A stretch of 33,936 nt of DNA, taken from assembly GCF_017306585.1 (NCBI RefSeq), contig NZ_JAFKIC010000163.1, forward strand, positions 1-33,936. Direction: 5' to 3'. Source of the stretch: Mesorhizobium sp. Lineage in GTDB: Bacteria; Pseudomonadota; Alphaproteobacteria; Rhizobiales; Rhizobiaceae. The notes below the pieces were generated by a model. That model ran no database searches and was not told where the DNA came from. It saw only the letters and a program-made list of their open reading frames with translations. The position numbers and the translations under genes were made by a program. Positions 17,055 through 25,256 of this stretch are shown piece by piece (position 1 is the stretch's first letter; every line of letters begins with the position of its first letter).

Positions 17055-18220
17055 CAGACGAACGGCTTTCCGACCTTGTACTTCTCCGGTACCAGCCGCC
17101 GGAGATAGGCCATGCCAGCCTCAGACAGCTGGTTGGCGTCGGGCTTCATGAAATTGTCGGGCATGTGGCGCGTCTTGCCGGCGACATTCTTCAGCGGGAC
17201 TTTCTTGAGCACGGTCTTGCTGCCGTCATATTGCAGCGCGACCGAGCCGCCGCCCTGTTCCGCGACGCTGACGGCGAAGGCGCCGGCATCGAAGGCTTCC
17301 TGCGCGTCGACGGCGCTGATCGCGCCGACATAGCCGCGCGGCATGTAGCCGAGCGCATCGACGCGGGCCCGTTTGCCCGGCAGGCCTTCGGCCAATGCGC
17401 GCTCAAGCGCGGCCGGCAGGTCGCTGCCCGATAGTTTGACATTGCCGTGCTGGTCCCGTTCCAGCTTTTCCGGCGGCACCAGGCTTTCGACCAGCGCCTT
17501 GCCGTCGGCGGTGCTGACGCCTTCCGAGACGGCGACGATGCAGCGCTTGTGGCGGTCGAGCGAGGCGCGCACGTCGTCGATGAAGCCGGCGGCCGAGAAC
17601 GGCCGTTCCGGCACATAGACGAGGTGCGGGCCGCTGTCGGGGTCGAGCTGCCAGGCGGCGGCCGCGGCGGTCAGGAAGCCGGCGTGCCGGCCCATGACGA
17701 TGCCGACATAGATGCCGGGCAGGGCGCGGAAATCGAGATCGACGGACAGGAAGGCGCCGGCGACGAACTCAGCCGCCGAGATGAAGCCCGGCGTGTGGTC
17801 GTTTTCCTCGAGATCGTTGTCGATGGTTTTCGGCGCATGCACGAAAGCGATCTTGCCGCCGGCCGCGTCGGTCAGGATCTGCTGCGTGCCCGACGTGTCG
17901 TTGCCGCCGATATAGATGAAGGCATCGGCGCCCGCCTTCTGCAGGCCCTTGAGGATGACCTCGCAATAGGCGGCGTCCGGCTTGTCGCGCGTCGAGCCCA
18001 GTGCCGCGCTCGGCGTGCCAGCGATCAGCCGCAGCCGGTCCTCGGGGATGGCGGAAAGGTCGACATAATTGCCGTCGCGAATGCCGCGCACGCCGTGGAT
18101 CGAGCCCAGCACCTTGGCGCCGGGATGCCGCTTGCGGATTTCGAGCGTGGCGCCAACGACCGTCTGGTTGATGACGGCGGTCGGGCCGCCGCCCTGCGCG
18201 ATGACGAAGGTTCCGGCCAT
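17054..18220 (-). CDS. pfp: pyrophosphate-type 6-phosphofructokinase
   Basis: A 388-residue phosphofructokinase-family protein. Two positions separate PPi- from ATP-dependent enzymes. The phosphoryl-donor loop reads IGGNDTS (residues 104-110), with Asp108 where ATP enzymes have Gly, and the catalytic loop reads PKTIDND (130-136), with Lys131 where ATP enzymes have Gly. Both point to reversible, pyrophosphate-dependent conversion of fructose 6-phosphate and fructose 1,6-bisphosphate. MGRHAGF is the substrate-binding stretch. Many rhizobia depend on the Entner-Doudoroff route, so the enzyme may serve gluconeogenesis or another sugar phosphate. A GGGAGAG site supports the start. It is the first gene of a two-gene unit. 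Confidence 0.92.
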   Translation of the reverse strand: MAGTFVIAQGGGPTAVINQTVVGATLEIRKRHPGAKVLGSIHGVRGIRDGNYVDLSAIPEDRLRLIAGTPSAALGSTRDKPDAAYCEVILKGLQKAGADAFIYIGGNDTSGTQQILTDAAGGKIAFVHAPKTIDNDLEENDHTPGFISAAEFVAGAFLSVDLDFRALPGIYVGIVMGRHAGFLTAAAAAWQLDPDSGPHLVYVPERPFSAAGFIDDVRASLDRHKRCIVAVSEGVSTADGKALVESLVPPEKLERDQHGNVKLSGSDLPAALERALAEGLPGKRARVDALGYMPRGYVGAISAVDAQEAFDAGAFAVSVAEQGGGSVALQYDGSKTVLKKVPLKNVAGKTRHMPDNFMKPDANQLSEAGMAYLRRLVPEKYKVGKPFV

Positions 18221-18295
18221 TGTTCAAGCTCTCCCGGCAGTGGATCTGGCAGGCACATTCGCCTGTCTTGCGGGATCACGCAACGGGAGTTTCGA

Positions 18296-18313
18296 GCGGC
18301 GTCACCACGCCGC
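18296..18313 (-). terminator. possible terminator hairpin of the L,D-transpeptidase gene
   Basis: Seven-base perfect arms (GCGGCGT and ACGCCGC) enclose the loop CACC, eight bases past the transpeptidase stop. There is no T tract on the minus-strand side, so termination is only a possibility. Confidence 0.35.
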
Positions 18314-18320
18314 GGAAGGA

Positions 18321-19094
18321 TCACATGACGACGACCGGGTTTTTCTTCGAAACGCGGCTGTAGAGGTCGATGATGTCCTGGTTGATCAGGCGCACGCAGC
18401 CCGACGACATTGCCTGGCCGATGCTCCACCATTCGGGCGAGCCGTGGATGCGGTAGCCGGTGTCCCTGCCGTCCTGGTAGATGTAGAGCGCACGCGCGCC
18501 GAGCGGATTGGTAAGGCCGCCGGGCTGGCCGCCCTGCCACTTCACCAGTTCGGGTTTGCGCTGGATCATTTCGGGCGGCGGCGTCCAGGTCGGCCATTCC
18601 CTTCCGTACTGGATGTTGGCGCGGCCGGACCAGCGGAAGCCGTCCTTGCCGATGCCGACGCCGTAGCGGATGGCGTCGCCGCCCGGCTGTACGAGATAGA
18701 GCATGCGCTCGTTTAGATGCACGACGATGGTGCCGGGCGCCTCACCTGTGGTGTCGACGACGATCTGGCGGCGGAACTCCGGCTTGACCTTCAGATAGGG
18801 CACTTCGGGCACGTTGAAGCCGTTATCGGTCAGGGCGGCGTACATCACATCGGGGCTGGTGATGTTCTTGTCGACGCTGATCGAAGGCCGGATCGGCCGC
18901 ACCGAGCCGGTGACGGTATCGTCGAGCTGGAGCGCCGGCAGGTCGCCACCGCCGCCCGAGGTCGAGCAGCCGGCGACGCCGAGCAGGGCCAGAGCGCCTG
19001 CACCGGACAGAACGGCGCGGCGGGAAAGAAGAAGATCGGTTTCGATTGCGTCGCCGTTTCGTGGCGGCGTCAGACCTTGCGGCAACTCACGCAT
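18321..19094 (-). CDS. L,D-transpeptidase (YkuD) lipoprotein
   Basis: A 257-residue cell-wall enzyme. The N-terminus combines a twin-arginine-like SRRAVLS (R25, R26), a hydrophobic run and the lipobox GVAGC with C43, so it is predicted to be exported and lipidated. The YkuD catalytic domain carries H217 in the HGSPEWW motif and the nucleophile C233 in SSGCVRL. It should form 3-3 cross-links in peptidoglycan or attach proteins to it; in related Hyphomicrobiales such enzymes link outer-membrane proteins to the wall. The ATG at 19094 is preferred; a GTG at 19127 would add 11 residues. Confidence 0.93.
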   Translation of the reverse strand: MRELPQGLTPPRNGDAIETDLLLSRRAVLSGAGALALLGVAGCSTSGGGGDLPALQLDDTVTGSVRPIRPSISVDKNITSPDVMYAALTDNGFNVPEVPYLKVKPEFRRQIVVDTTGEAPGTIVVHLNERMLYLVQPGGDAIRYGVGIGKDGFRWSGRANIQYGREWPTWTPPPEMIQRKPELVKWQGGQPGGLTNPLGARALYIYQDGRDTGYRIHGSPEWWSIGQAMSSGCVRLINQDIIDLYSRVSKKNPVVVM

Positions 19095-19332
19095 ATACCC
19101 AAACCCTACGCTGTCGGCGGGAAGCACGGTCCGGCCGGATGGAAGGCATTTTCATCATTCATGGTTGATAAAGCGTGAACGCCTTGCCCTGTCTGCGTTT
19201 GGGCCCTATCCGGCGGTGCCCGGCCGCCCGCGATGGCCGCCGGCGGGGCGTTCCTGCACAAATGGACCTAGCTCAGGCCATAATCCCGGCGCGGCCGTTT
19301 CCTACCCGTCGGGCGACCAGCGAGGGGCCTCC

Positions 19333-19455
19333 ATGTGCAAGACGTTAAAAGCCGACATCACGCTATTTGCGGCCGCCATTGTCGCGGCGGCCACGGTCCT
19401 CGGTGCCGATGTCAGCCTGGCCGACATCCTGAGCGCGCTGAGCGGCGTGAACTGA
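19333..19455 (+). CDS. possible 40-residue hydrophobic peptide
   Basis: An ATG at 19333 opens a 40-codon frame after a GAGGGG stretch. The peptide has a positively charged start (MCKTLKAD) and then a hydrophobic run, ITLFAAAIVAAATVLGADV, that would span or enter the membrane. No family is recognised. It stands alone between a divergent lipoprotein gene and the LysE-type gene. It could be a real small membrane protein or a chance frame. Confidence 0.4.
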   Translation: MCKTLKADITLFAAAIVAAATVLGADVSLADILSALSGVN

Positions 19456-19602
19456 CGCCCATCTGCCGCTGGCGAAATTGACGCGGGCAATTCCGGGAGA
19501 GGTGCGTGCGATTTCTGCCCCGAAATTGCGCGAAAACAAAACGCTTTACATTCTCCCGGACCCAAGGATTTATCCTCTTCTTTGAGCTCAAGGGAGACAG
19601 AT

Positions 19603-20226
19603 ATGTCCTTCGAAAACTGGGCCGCCTTCGCAGCCGCCTCGACCATTCTCCTCATCATTCCCGGCCCGACCATCCTGCTGGTCGTGTCCTATGCGCTGGG
19701 CCAGGGCTGGCGCACGGCCCTGCCGATGGCCGTCGGCGTGGCGCTCGGCGACTTTACCGCCATGACATTGTCGATGCTGGGTATCGGTGCTCTGCTGGCG
19801 GCTTCGGCAACGGTCTTCACCATCCTGAAGCTGATCGGCGCCGGCTATCTGATCTATCTCGGCGTAAAACTGTTCCGCGCCGGCGGCGCGTTGAAGGCCG
19901 AGCCGCGCACCGATGCGGTGTCTTCCGCCAGGATGATGGCGCATGCCTGGCTGGTCACCGCGCTCAATCCGAAAAGCATCACCTTCTTCGTCGCCTTCCT
20001 GCCGCAGTTCCTCGACCGGCATGCCGACTTCTGGACGCAGATGCTGATCTTCGAGACGACCTTCCTGGCGCTCGCCTTCGCCAATGCCTTCGGCTACGCG
20101 CTGATCGCGGCGCGCGCCCGCAACGTCGTGCGCAACCCCAAGGCGATCCGCATCTTCAACCGCACCGGCGGCACGCTTTTGGTCGGCGCCGGCATCGCCA
20201 CCGTGGCAATGCGCTCCGGCAATTGA
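19603..20226 (+). CDS. LysE/RhtB-family amino acid exporter
   Basis: A 207-residue inner-membrane protein with about six hydrophobic segments. The family signature near the N-terminus is IIPGPTILLVVSYALGQG, followed by AVGVALGD, and NPKSITFFVAFLPQF lies in the middle. These mark the LysE/RhtB efflux family, which exports amino acids or homoserine lactones. The specific substrate cannot be predicted. The ATG at 19603 has an AGGGAG site; an upstream start at 19582 lacks one. The gene appears to stand alone, with its promoter in the AT-richer stretch around 19530-19590. Confidence 0.92.
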   Translation: MSFENWAAFAAASTILLIIPGPTILLVVSYALGQGWRTALPMAVGVALGDFTAMTLSMLGIGALLAASATVFTILKLIGAGYLIYLGVKLFRAGGALKAEPRTDAVSSARMMAHAWLVTALNPKSITFFVAFLPQFLDRHADFWTQMLIFETTFLALAFANAFGYALIAARARNVVRNPKAIRIFNRTGGTLLVGAGIATVAMRSGN

Positions 20227-20287
20227 AGAGGGCCAATTTTCTTGGGCTGTGAGCCTGGGAGCGACAATGGCCTTGAAAGGATCTCCG

Positions 20288-21613
20288 ATGGCGATCAAGG
20301 ACGCATTCGGCCTGACCTTGTCGGGAGCAACGCAAGCAGGTTTCGCGCCCTACAGCCAGGCGGTAAGCCAGTTGCAGTGCTTCATCGGTGATCCCGTCGG
20401 CTCCGTCGACCGCGCCATCGCGGAAAATCCCGGTTTTGTCATGGCGCATGTCTTCAAGGGCTATCTCTACGGGCTCGCCACCGAACGGGAGGCGATGGTT
20501 GTCGCAAGGGCTTGCCACGAGGCGGCCTTGCCGCTGGCCGCAACAGTGCGCGAGCAGGCGCATGTTTCGGCTCTTGGCCACCTCGCGAGCGGGCGCTGGC
20601 ATGAGGCCTCGTCCATTCTCGAAGCCGTCGCGGCGGACCACCCGCTCGATGCCGTGGCGTTGCAGGTCGGCCACCAGATCGATTTCTTCACCGGCAATGC
20701 CCTCATGCTGCGCGACCGCATCGGCCGCGCGCTGCCGTCCTGGCAAAGCGGGATGCCGGGCTACCACGCCATTCTCGGCATGCAGGCCTTCGGACTGGAG
20801 GAGATGGGTGAATACATCGCGGCCGAAAAGCTCGGCCGCACGGCGGTCGAACTCGAACCGCGCGATGGCTGGGCGCAGCATGCGGTGGCCCATGTCATGG
20901 AAATGCAAAGCCGGCAAAGGGATGGCATCGCCTGGATGCGCGCGGATCCCGAAGCATGGACGAAGGAAAGCTTTCTCAAGGTGCACAATTGGTGGCATCT
21001 CGCGCTGTTTCACTACGATCTCGGCGAGACGGACGAGGTTCTGGCTCTCTATGACGGTCCCATCTATGGCGCCGGGTCGACGCTGGCGCTCAACATGGTC
21101 GACGCATCGGCGATCCTGTGGCGGCTCCATCTTGGCGGCGTCGATGTCGGCGAGCGCTGGGCGGCGCTGGCGGCCAACTGGGCGCCCAAGGCCGGGGCCG
21201 GGAATTACGCCTTCAACGATGCCCACGCGATGATGGCCTTTGTCGGCGCAGGGCTGGACGAGCCCGCCCGGGCCTTGCTCCAGGCGCAGGGTGAGGCCAT
21301 GCATGGCAGTGACGACAACGCGGCTTTCACACGCGATGTCGGCAATCCGCTGACGCTTGCGATCAAGGCGTTCGGCGAGCGCAACTACGCCGAAACCATA
21401 CGCCTGATCCTGCCGATCCGGGCGATCGCCCACCGCTTCGGCGGCAGCCACGCGCAACGCGACGTCATCGACCTGACGCTGATCGAGGCGGCGCTGCGGG
21501 CCGGTGACGGCGCACTGGCAAGGGTACTTGCGGCCGAGCGTTCGGCGGCGCGGCCCGACAGTCCGCTGTCCGCACTGTTCTCGCGGCGCGCGGCCGATTT
21601 GTCGGAGAATTGA
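20288..21613 (+). CDS. tetratricopeptide-repeat protein, TTC38-like
   Basis: A 441-residue soluble helical protein built of degenerate TPR-like repeats, similar to the TTC38 family found in bacteria and eukaryotes. Typical segments are GDPVGSVDRAIAENPGFVMA at the first repeat, RDGWAQHAVAHVMEM in the middle and VHNWWHLALFHYDLGE further on. No enzymatic motif or signal peptide is seen. The function is unknown. Starts at 20267 and 20249 are possible; the ATG at 20288 has an AAAGGA site six bases upstream. A terminator follows the stop. Confidence 0.82.
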   Translation: MAIKDAFGLTLSGATQAGFAPYSQAVSQLQCFIGDPVGSVDRAIAENPGFVMAHVFKGYLYGLATEREAMVVARACHEAALPLAATVREQAHVSALGHLASGRWHEASSILEAVAADHPLDAVALQVGHQIDFFTGNALMLRDRIGRALPSWQSGMPGYHAILGMQAFGLEEMGEYIAAEKLGRTAVELEPRDGWAQHAVAHVMEMQSRQRDGIAWMRADPEAWTKESFLKVHNWWHLALFHYDLGETDEVLALYDGPIYGAGSTLALNMVDASAILWRLHLGGVDVGERWAALAANWAPKAGAGNYAFNDAHAMMAFVGAGLDEPARALLQAQGEAMHGSDDNAAFTRDVGNPLTLAIKAFGERNYAETIRLILPIRAIAHRFGGSHAQRDVIDLTLIEAALRAGDGALARVLAAERSAARPDSPLSALFSRRAADLSEN

Positions 21614-21638
21614 CCCGAAGCCGATCTTGCCTTAAAAA

Positions 21639-21658
21639 CTGGCTCGGCCAGATTTTTT
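21639..21658 (+). terminator. intrinsic terminator after the TTC38-like gene
   Basis: CTGGC and GCCAG pair around the loop TCG, preceded by five A and followed by ATTTTTT. This is a compact intrinsic terminator 25 bases past the stop. Its T tract is also the left end of the operator-like palindrome that follows. Confidence 0.7.
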
Positions 21659-21673
21659 CGAGACTCGAAAAAA
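21653..21673. promoter_or_regulatory. operator-like palindrome upstream of xylB
   Basis: Ten-base perfect arms, TTTTTTCGAG and CTCGAAAAAA, flank a single A. The site ends 21 bases before the xylB start. Its shape fits a dimeric repressor site, for example of a ROK-type XylR. No regulator gene is in the window and the identity is inferred. Confidence 0.55.
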
Positions 21674-21694
21674 ATAATGGCGTGGGAGGAAAAC

Positions 21695-23149
21695 ATGTAT
21701 CTCGGCCTCGACCTGGGCACTTCGGGCGTCAAGGCGCTGCTGATCGATGGCGAACAGGCCGTCATCGGCTCCGGCCATGGCTCGCTTGACGTTTCGCGGC
21801 CGCACCCCGGCTGGTCCGAACAGGACCCGGCCCATTGGGTCCGCGCTTGCGAGGACGCGATCGCCGAGCTCAAAGCTTCCCATCCGGCGCAGCTTGCCGC
21901 GGTCAAAGGCATAGGTCTCTCCGGCCAGATGCATGGTGCGACCTTGCTGGACGCCGCCGACAGGGTGCTGCGCCCCTGCATTCTCTGGAACGACACCCGC
22001 AGCCACGTCGAGGCGGCGGCGCTCGATGCCGATCCGCGCTTCCGCAAGCTGACCGGCAACATCGTCTTTCCCGGTTTCACCGCACCCAAGCTTGCCTGGG
22101 TAAAGAACAACGAGCCCGCCGGCTTCGCGAAAGTGGCAAAGGTGCTGCTGCCGAAGGACTTCCTGCGGCTTTGGCTCGCCGGCGAATACATCTCGGAAAT
22201 GTCTGACTCGGCCGGCACGTCCTGGCTCGACGTCGGCCAGCGCCGCTGGTCGCCCGATCTGCTGGCCGCTACGTCGCTCGACGAGAAGCAGATGCCGTCG
22301 CTGGTCGAAGGCACCGCCAGGGCCGGCGGTCTGCGCGCCGAGCTCGCGTCGAAATGGGGTATCGCGGCCGGCATCCCCGTGGCCGGCGGTGCCGGCGACA
22401 ATGCGGCTTCCGCTTGCGGCATGGGCACGGTCGGCGCCGGCCATGCTTTTGTCTCGCTGGGCACGTCCGGTGTGCTGTTTGCCGCCAACGCTTCCTATCT
22501 GCCCAACCCGGCAAGCGCGGTGCACACTTTCTGTCACGCGCTGCCCGACACCTGGCATCAGATGGGCGTTATCCTGTCGGCCACCGATTCGCTCAATTGG
22601 CTTTCCGAAATCACGGGCAAAAGCGCGGGTGACCTGACATCGGAGCTGGGGGACTCCCTGAAAGCGCCGACCGGCGTGTCCTTCCTGCCCTATCTCTCGG
22701 GCGAGCGCACGCCGCACAATGATTCGGCCATTCGTGGCTCCTTCACCGGTCTGGCGCATGAATCGAGTCGCGCCGTCCTGACCCAGGCGGTGCTCGAAGG
22801 TGTGGCCTTCGCCTTCCGCGACAGCCTGGAGGCCCTGAAGACAGCCGGCACGGAATTGACTCGCGTGACGGCGATCGGCGGCGGCTCGCGCTCGCGCTAC
22901 TGGCTGAAGGCCATCGCCACCGCGCTGCGGTTGCCGGTCGACATTCCGGCCGACGGCGATTTCGGCGCCGCCTTCGGTGCGGCGCGGCTGGGGTTGATCG
23001 CGGCGACGGGGGCCGATCCGCTCGCGGTGTGCTCGGCGCCGAGGACGGATGCGACGGTGGAACCGGATGCTGGCCTGGCTGATGCTTTCGCCGATGCCTA
23101 TCAGCGCTATCGGGCTCTATACCCGGCGATAAGAGCTGTAATAGCGTGA
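21695..23149 (+). CDS. xylB: xylulokinase XylB
   Basis: A 484-residue FGGY-family sugar kinase that phosphorylates D-xylulose with ATP to feed the pentose phosphate pathway. The N-terminal phosphate motif DLGTSGVK is at residues 6-13, the xylulokinase stretch GLSGQMHG at 74-81, and the catalytic base is D235 in GGAGDNAASA. AIGGGSRSRYW near residue 390 is the adenosine-binding motif. The ATG at 21695 follows a GGGAGGA site; an earlier ATG at 21677 would place that site inside the gene. xylA lies 674 bases downstream on the same strand, separated by an inverted repeat and a small opposite-strand gene. Confidence 0.96.
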   Translation: MYLGLDLGTSGVKALLIDGEQAVIGSGHGSLDVSRPHPGWSEQDPAHWVRACEDAIAELKASHPAQLAAVKGIGLSGQMHGATLLDAADRVLRPCILWNDTRSHVEAAALDADPRFRKLTGNIVFPGFTAPKLAWVKNNEPAGFAKVAKVLLPKDFLRLWLAGEYISEMSDSAGTSWLDVGQRRWSPDLLAATSLDEKQMPSLVEGTARAGGLRAELASKWGIAAGIPVAGGAGDNAASACGMGTVGAGHAFVSLGTSGVLFAANASYLPNPASAVHTFCHALPDTWHQMGVILSATDSLNWLSEITGKSAGDLTSELGDSLKAPTGVSFLPYLSGERTPHNDSAIRGSFTGLAHESSRAVLTQAVLEGVAFAFRDSLEALKTAGTELTRVTAIGGGSRSRYWLKAIATALRLPVDIPADGDFGAAFGAARLGLIAATGADPLAVCSAPRTDATVEPDAGLADAFADAYQRYRALYPAIRAVIA

Positions 23150-23158
23150 GCTGGCGTC

Positions 23159-23322
23159 AGGCCCCCCTCTCTGCCCTACCGGGCATCTCCCCCTCAAGGG
23201 GGGAGATTGGCAGTTCGGGCGCCCCGCTCATTCCTGCGACGCTGGAGATTGGCGAAAGCCGAAGTGACATCCAATCTCCCCCCTTGAGGGGGAGATGGCC
23301 GGCAGGCCAGAGAGGGGGGCCT
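23159..23322. repeat. large GC-rich intergenic inverted repeat
   Basis: Two 52-base arms, at 23159-23210 and 23271-23322, are reverse complements with three mismatches and are separated by 60 bases. Each arm carries CCCCCCTCTCT at its outer end and ATCTCCCCCTCAAGGGGGG toward the inside. Repeats of this kind are widespread between genes in rhizobia. It fills the gap between the convergent xylB and SnoaL-like genes and may act as a transcription barrier. Confidence 0.85.
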
Positions 23323-23346
23323 CGCACCGCCCCTCCGAAATTGCCT

Positions 23347-23709
23347 TCACTGCGCCGGCACCTTGTCCAGAAACCCGGTAACGCTCTTCAGGCGGCCGTT
23401 CTCGATGATGCCGATATCGGTTCCTTCGATGACCGAGGGCACGCCCTCAGGTCCGAGGTTCCAGGAAAAGCGGATCTTGTCGCCGAACCCGTCCGGCGTA
23501 CCCTTCAGCGAAAACCGGAAGCCGGCAAAGCGCTGCTGCACGCCGTCGATCAGCGCCGCGACGCCTTCGTGGCCGTCGCCCTGCATGATCGGGTCGCGAT
23601 AGCTGACGTCTTCGGTGAAGGTCGCCTTGAGCAATTCGGCGCGGCGGCCGGCATCGCTTTCGTTCCAGGCGGTGATGTAGCCCTCGGCGATCTTGTTGAG
23701 GTCGGTCAT
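23347..23709 (-). CDS. SnoaL-like (NTF2-fold) protein
   Basis: A 120-residue single-domain protein of the SnoaL/NTF2-like fold. The N-terminal helix EGYITAWNESDAGRRAELL, then FTEDVSYRDP and the final VTGFLDKVP are typical. Members bind small hydrophobic ligands or act as isomerases or hydrolases; the function here is unknown. An AGGAG site supports the ATG at 23709. It is divergent from xylA and convergent with xylB, with no obvious link to xylose use. It may have entered the xylose locus later. Confidence 0.85.
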   Translation of the reverse strand: MTDLNKIAEGYITAWNESDAGRRAELLKATFTEDVSYRDPIMQGDGHEGVAALIDGVQQRFAGFRFSLKGTPDGFGDKIRFSWNLGPEGVPSVIEGTDIGIIENGRLKSVTGFLDKVPAQ

Positions 23710-23823
23710 GGTCTGTCTCCTGTGTTTGACGGTTTTGACATGACCCTTTTCGGCCGATGCGGGAGCGAAACCAATTACGCCTGAGGTAATCAGGACGAAC
23801 TATTCGAGAGAGGACAGGAAATC

Positions 23824-25149
23824 ATGAGCAGCGGATTTTTCGGCGACATCCAGAAGATCAAATATGAGGGGCCGGATTCGACCAATCCGCTCGCCTACCG
23901 GTTCTACAATCCCGATGAGGTGGTGGCCGGAAAGCGTCTTGAAGACCATCTGCGCTTCGCCGTCGCCTATTGGCACTCCTTCGCCTGGCCGGGCGGCGAT
24001 CCGTTCGGCGGCCAGACCTTCGACCGCCCCTGGTTCCCCAAGGCCGGCGGCATCGACACGATGGAACTGGCCAAGCTCAAGGCCGACGTCGCCTTCGAGA
24101 TGTTCTCGCTGCTCGGCGCGCCCTATTTCTGCTTCCACGATGCCGATGTGCGGCCCGAGGGCAAGGATTTCTCCGAAAGCGCCGCCCGTCTCGACGAAAT
24201 CGCGGATTATTTCGCCGGCAAGATGAAACAGACCGGCGTCAAGCTGCTGTGGGGTACGGCCAATCTCTTCTCGCACCGCCGTTTCATGGCGGGCGCCGCC
24301 ACCAATCCGGATCCGGATGTGTTTGCCTATGCGGCGGCGACAGTGAAGGCCTGCATCGACGTCACCAAGCGCTTGAAGGGCGAGAACTACGTGCTGTGGG
24401 GCGGCCGCGAGGGCTATGAGACGCTGCTCAACACCGACCTTGCCCGCGAGCAGGAACAGGCCGGCCGCTTCCTCAACCTCGTCGTCGACTACAAGCACAA
24501 GATCGGCTTCAAGGGCACAATCCTGATCGAGCCGAAGCCGCAGGAGCCGACCAAGCACCAGTATGATTACGATGTCGCCACGGTCTACGGCTTCCTCAAG
24601 CGCTTCGGTCTGGAGAAGGAAGTCAAGGTCAACATCGAGCAGGGCCACGCCATCCTGGCCGGCCATTCCTTCGAGCACGAACTGGCGCTGGCCAACGCGC
24701 TTGGCATTTTCGGCTCGATCGACATGAACCGCAACGATTACCAGTCGGGCTGGGACACCGATCAGTTCCCCAACAACGTACCTGAAATGGCGCTGGCCTA
24801 TTACCAGGTCCTGCAGGCCGGCGGCTTCAAGACCGGCGGCACCAATTTCGACGCCAAGCTGCGCCGCCAGTCGCTCGACCCGCAGGATCTGCTGATCGGC
24901 CATATCGGCGGCATGGATTCCTGCGCGCGGGGCCTCAAGGCGGCGGCGAGGATGGTCGAGGACAAGGCGCTGTCGGGTCCGCTCGCCGAGCGTTATGCCG
25001 GCTGGAACAGCGCCGAGGCCAAGGCGATGCTGTCGGGCAAGCGCACGCTGGAAGACATCGCCGAGCGCGTGGTGAAAAAGAAGATCGAGCCGCAGCCGCG
25101 CTCCGGTCGCCAGGAACTGCTCGAAAACATCGTCAACAGATACGTCTGA
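23824..25149 (+). CDS. xylA: xylose isomerase XylA
   Basis: A 441-residue class II xylose isomerase that converts D-xylose to D-xylulose in a TIM barrel with two divalent metals. The catalytic histidine is H105 in [12 protein letters not shown], and metal/catalytic residues E236 and K238 are in [10 protein letters not shown]. The [17 protein letters not shown] and SIDMNRND stretches complete the site. Length is normal. A GAGAGGACAGGA stretch precedes the start. Its product feeds XylB, encoded upstream on the same strand. The 114-base gap to the divergent SnoaL-like gene should hold the promoter; I do not see a second copy of the xylB palindrome there. Confidence 0.97.
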   Translation: MSSGFFGDIQKIKYEGPDSTNPLAYRFYNPDEVVAGKRLEDHLRFAVAYWHSFAWPGGDPFGGQTFDRPWFPKAGGIDTMELAKLKADVAFEMFSLLGAPYFCFHDADVRPEGKDFSESAARLDEIADYFAGKMKQTGVKLLWGTANLFSHRRFMAGAATNPDPDVFAYAAATVKACIDVTKRLKGENYVLWGGREGYETLLNTDLAREQEQAGRFLNLVVDYKHKIGFKGTILIEPKPQEPTKHQYDYDVATVYGFLKRFGLEKEVKVNIEQGHAILAGHSFEHELALANALGIFGSIDMNRNDYQSGWDTDQFPNNVPEMALAYYQVLQAGGFKTGGTNFDAKLRRQSLDPQDLLIGHIGGMDSCARGLKAAARMVEDKALSGPLAERYAGWNSAEAKAMLSGKRTLEDIAERVVKKKIEPQPRSGRQELLENIVNRYV

Positions 25150-25179
25150 GGGCGCGCCTGATATCTGGACCTATATCTG

Positions 25180-25206
25180 CCTGAGGTGGCCGAAAGCCAC
25201 CTCAGG
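25180..25206 (+). terminator. terminator hairpin after xylA
   Basis: Eleven-base perfect arms, CCTGAGGTGGC and GCCACCTCAGG, enclose the loop CGAAA, about 30 bases past the xylA stop. It is followed by TCCGTTCTGTT, only moderately T-rich. Confidence 0.65.
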
Positions 25207-25256
25207 TCCGTTCTGTTAATCAAAAAGTGTTCTTTGCCTAGCCAAAGGACATTTTG

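Noticed and set aside
20156-21457. Long minus-strand frame opposite the TTC38-like gene
   Set aside because: It has no ribosome-binding site or recognised family and mirrors the codon pattern of the real gene.
23778-23797. Short inverted repeat CCTGA-GGTAA-TCAGG upstream of xylA as an operator
   Set aside because: The five-base arms are too short to stand out from chance, and the motif is unlike the palindrome upstream of xylB.
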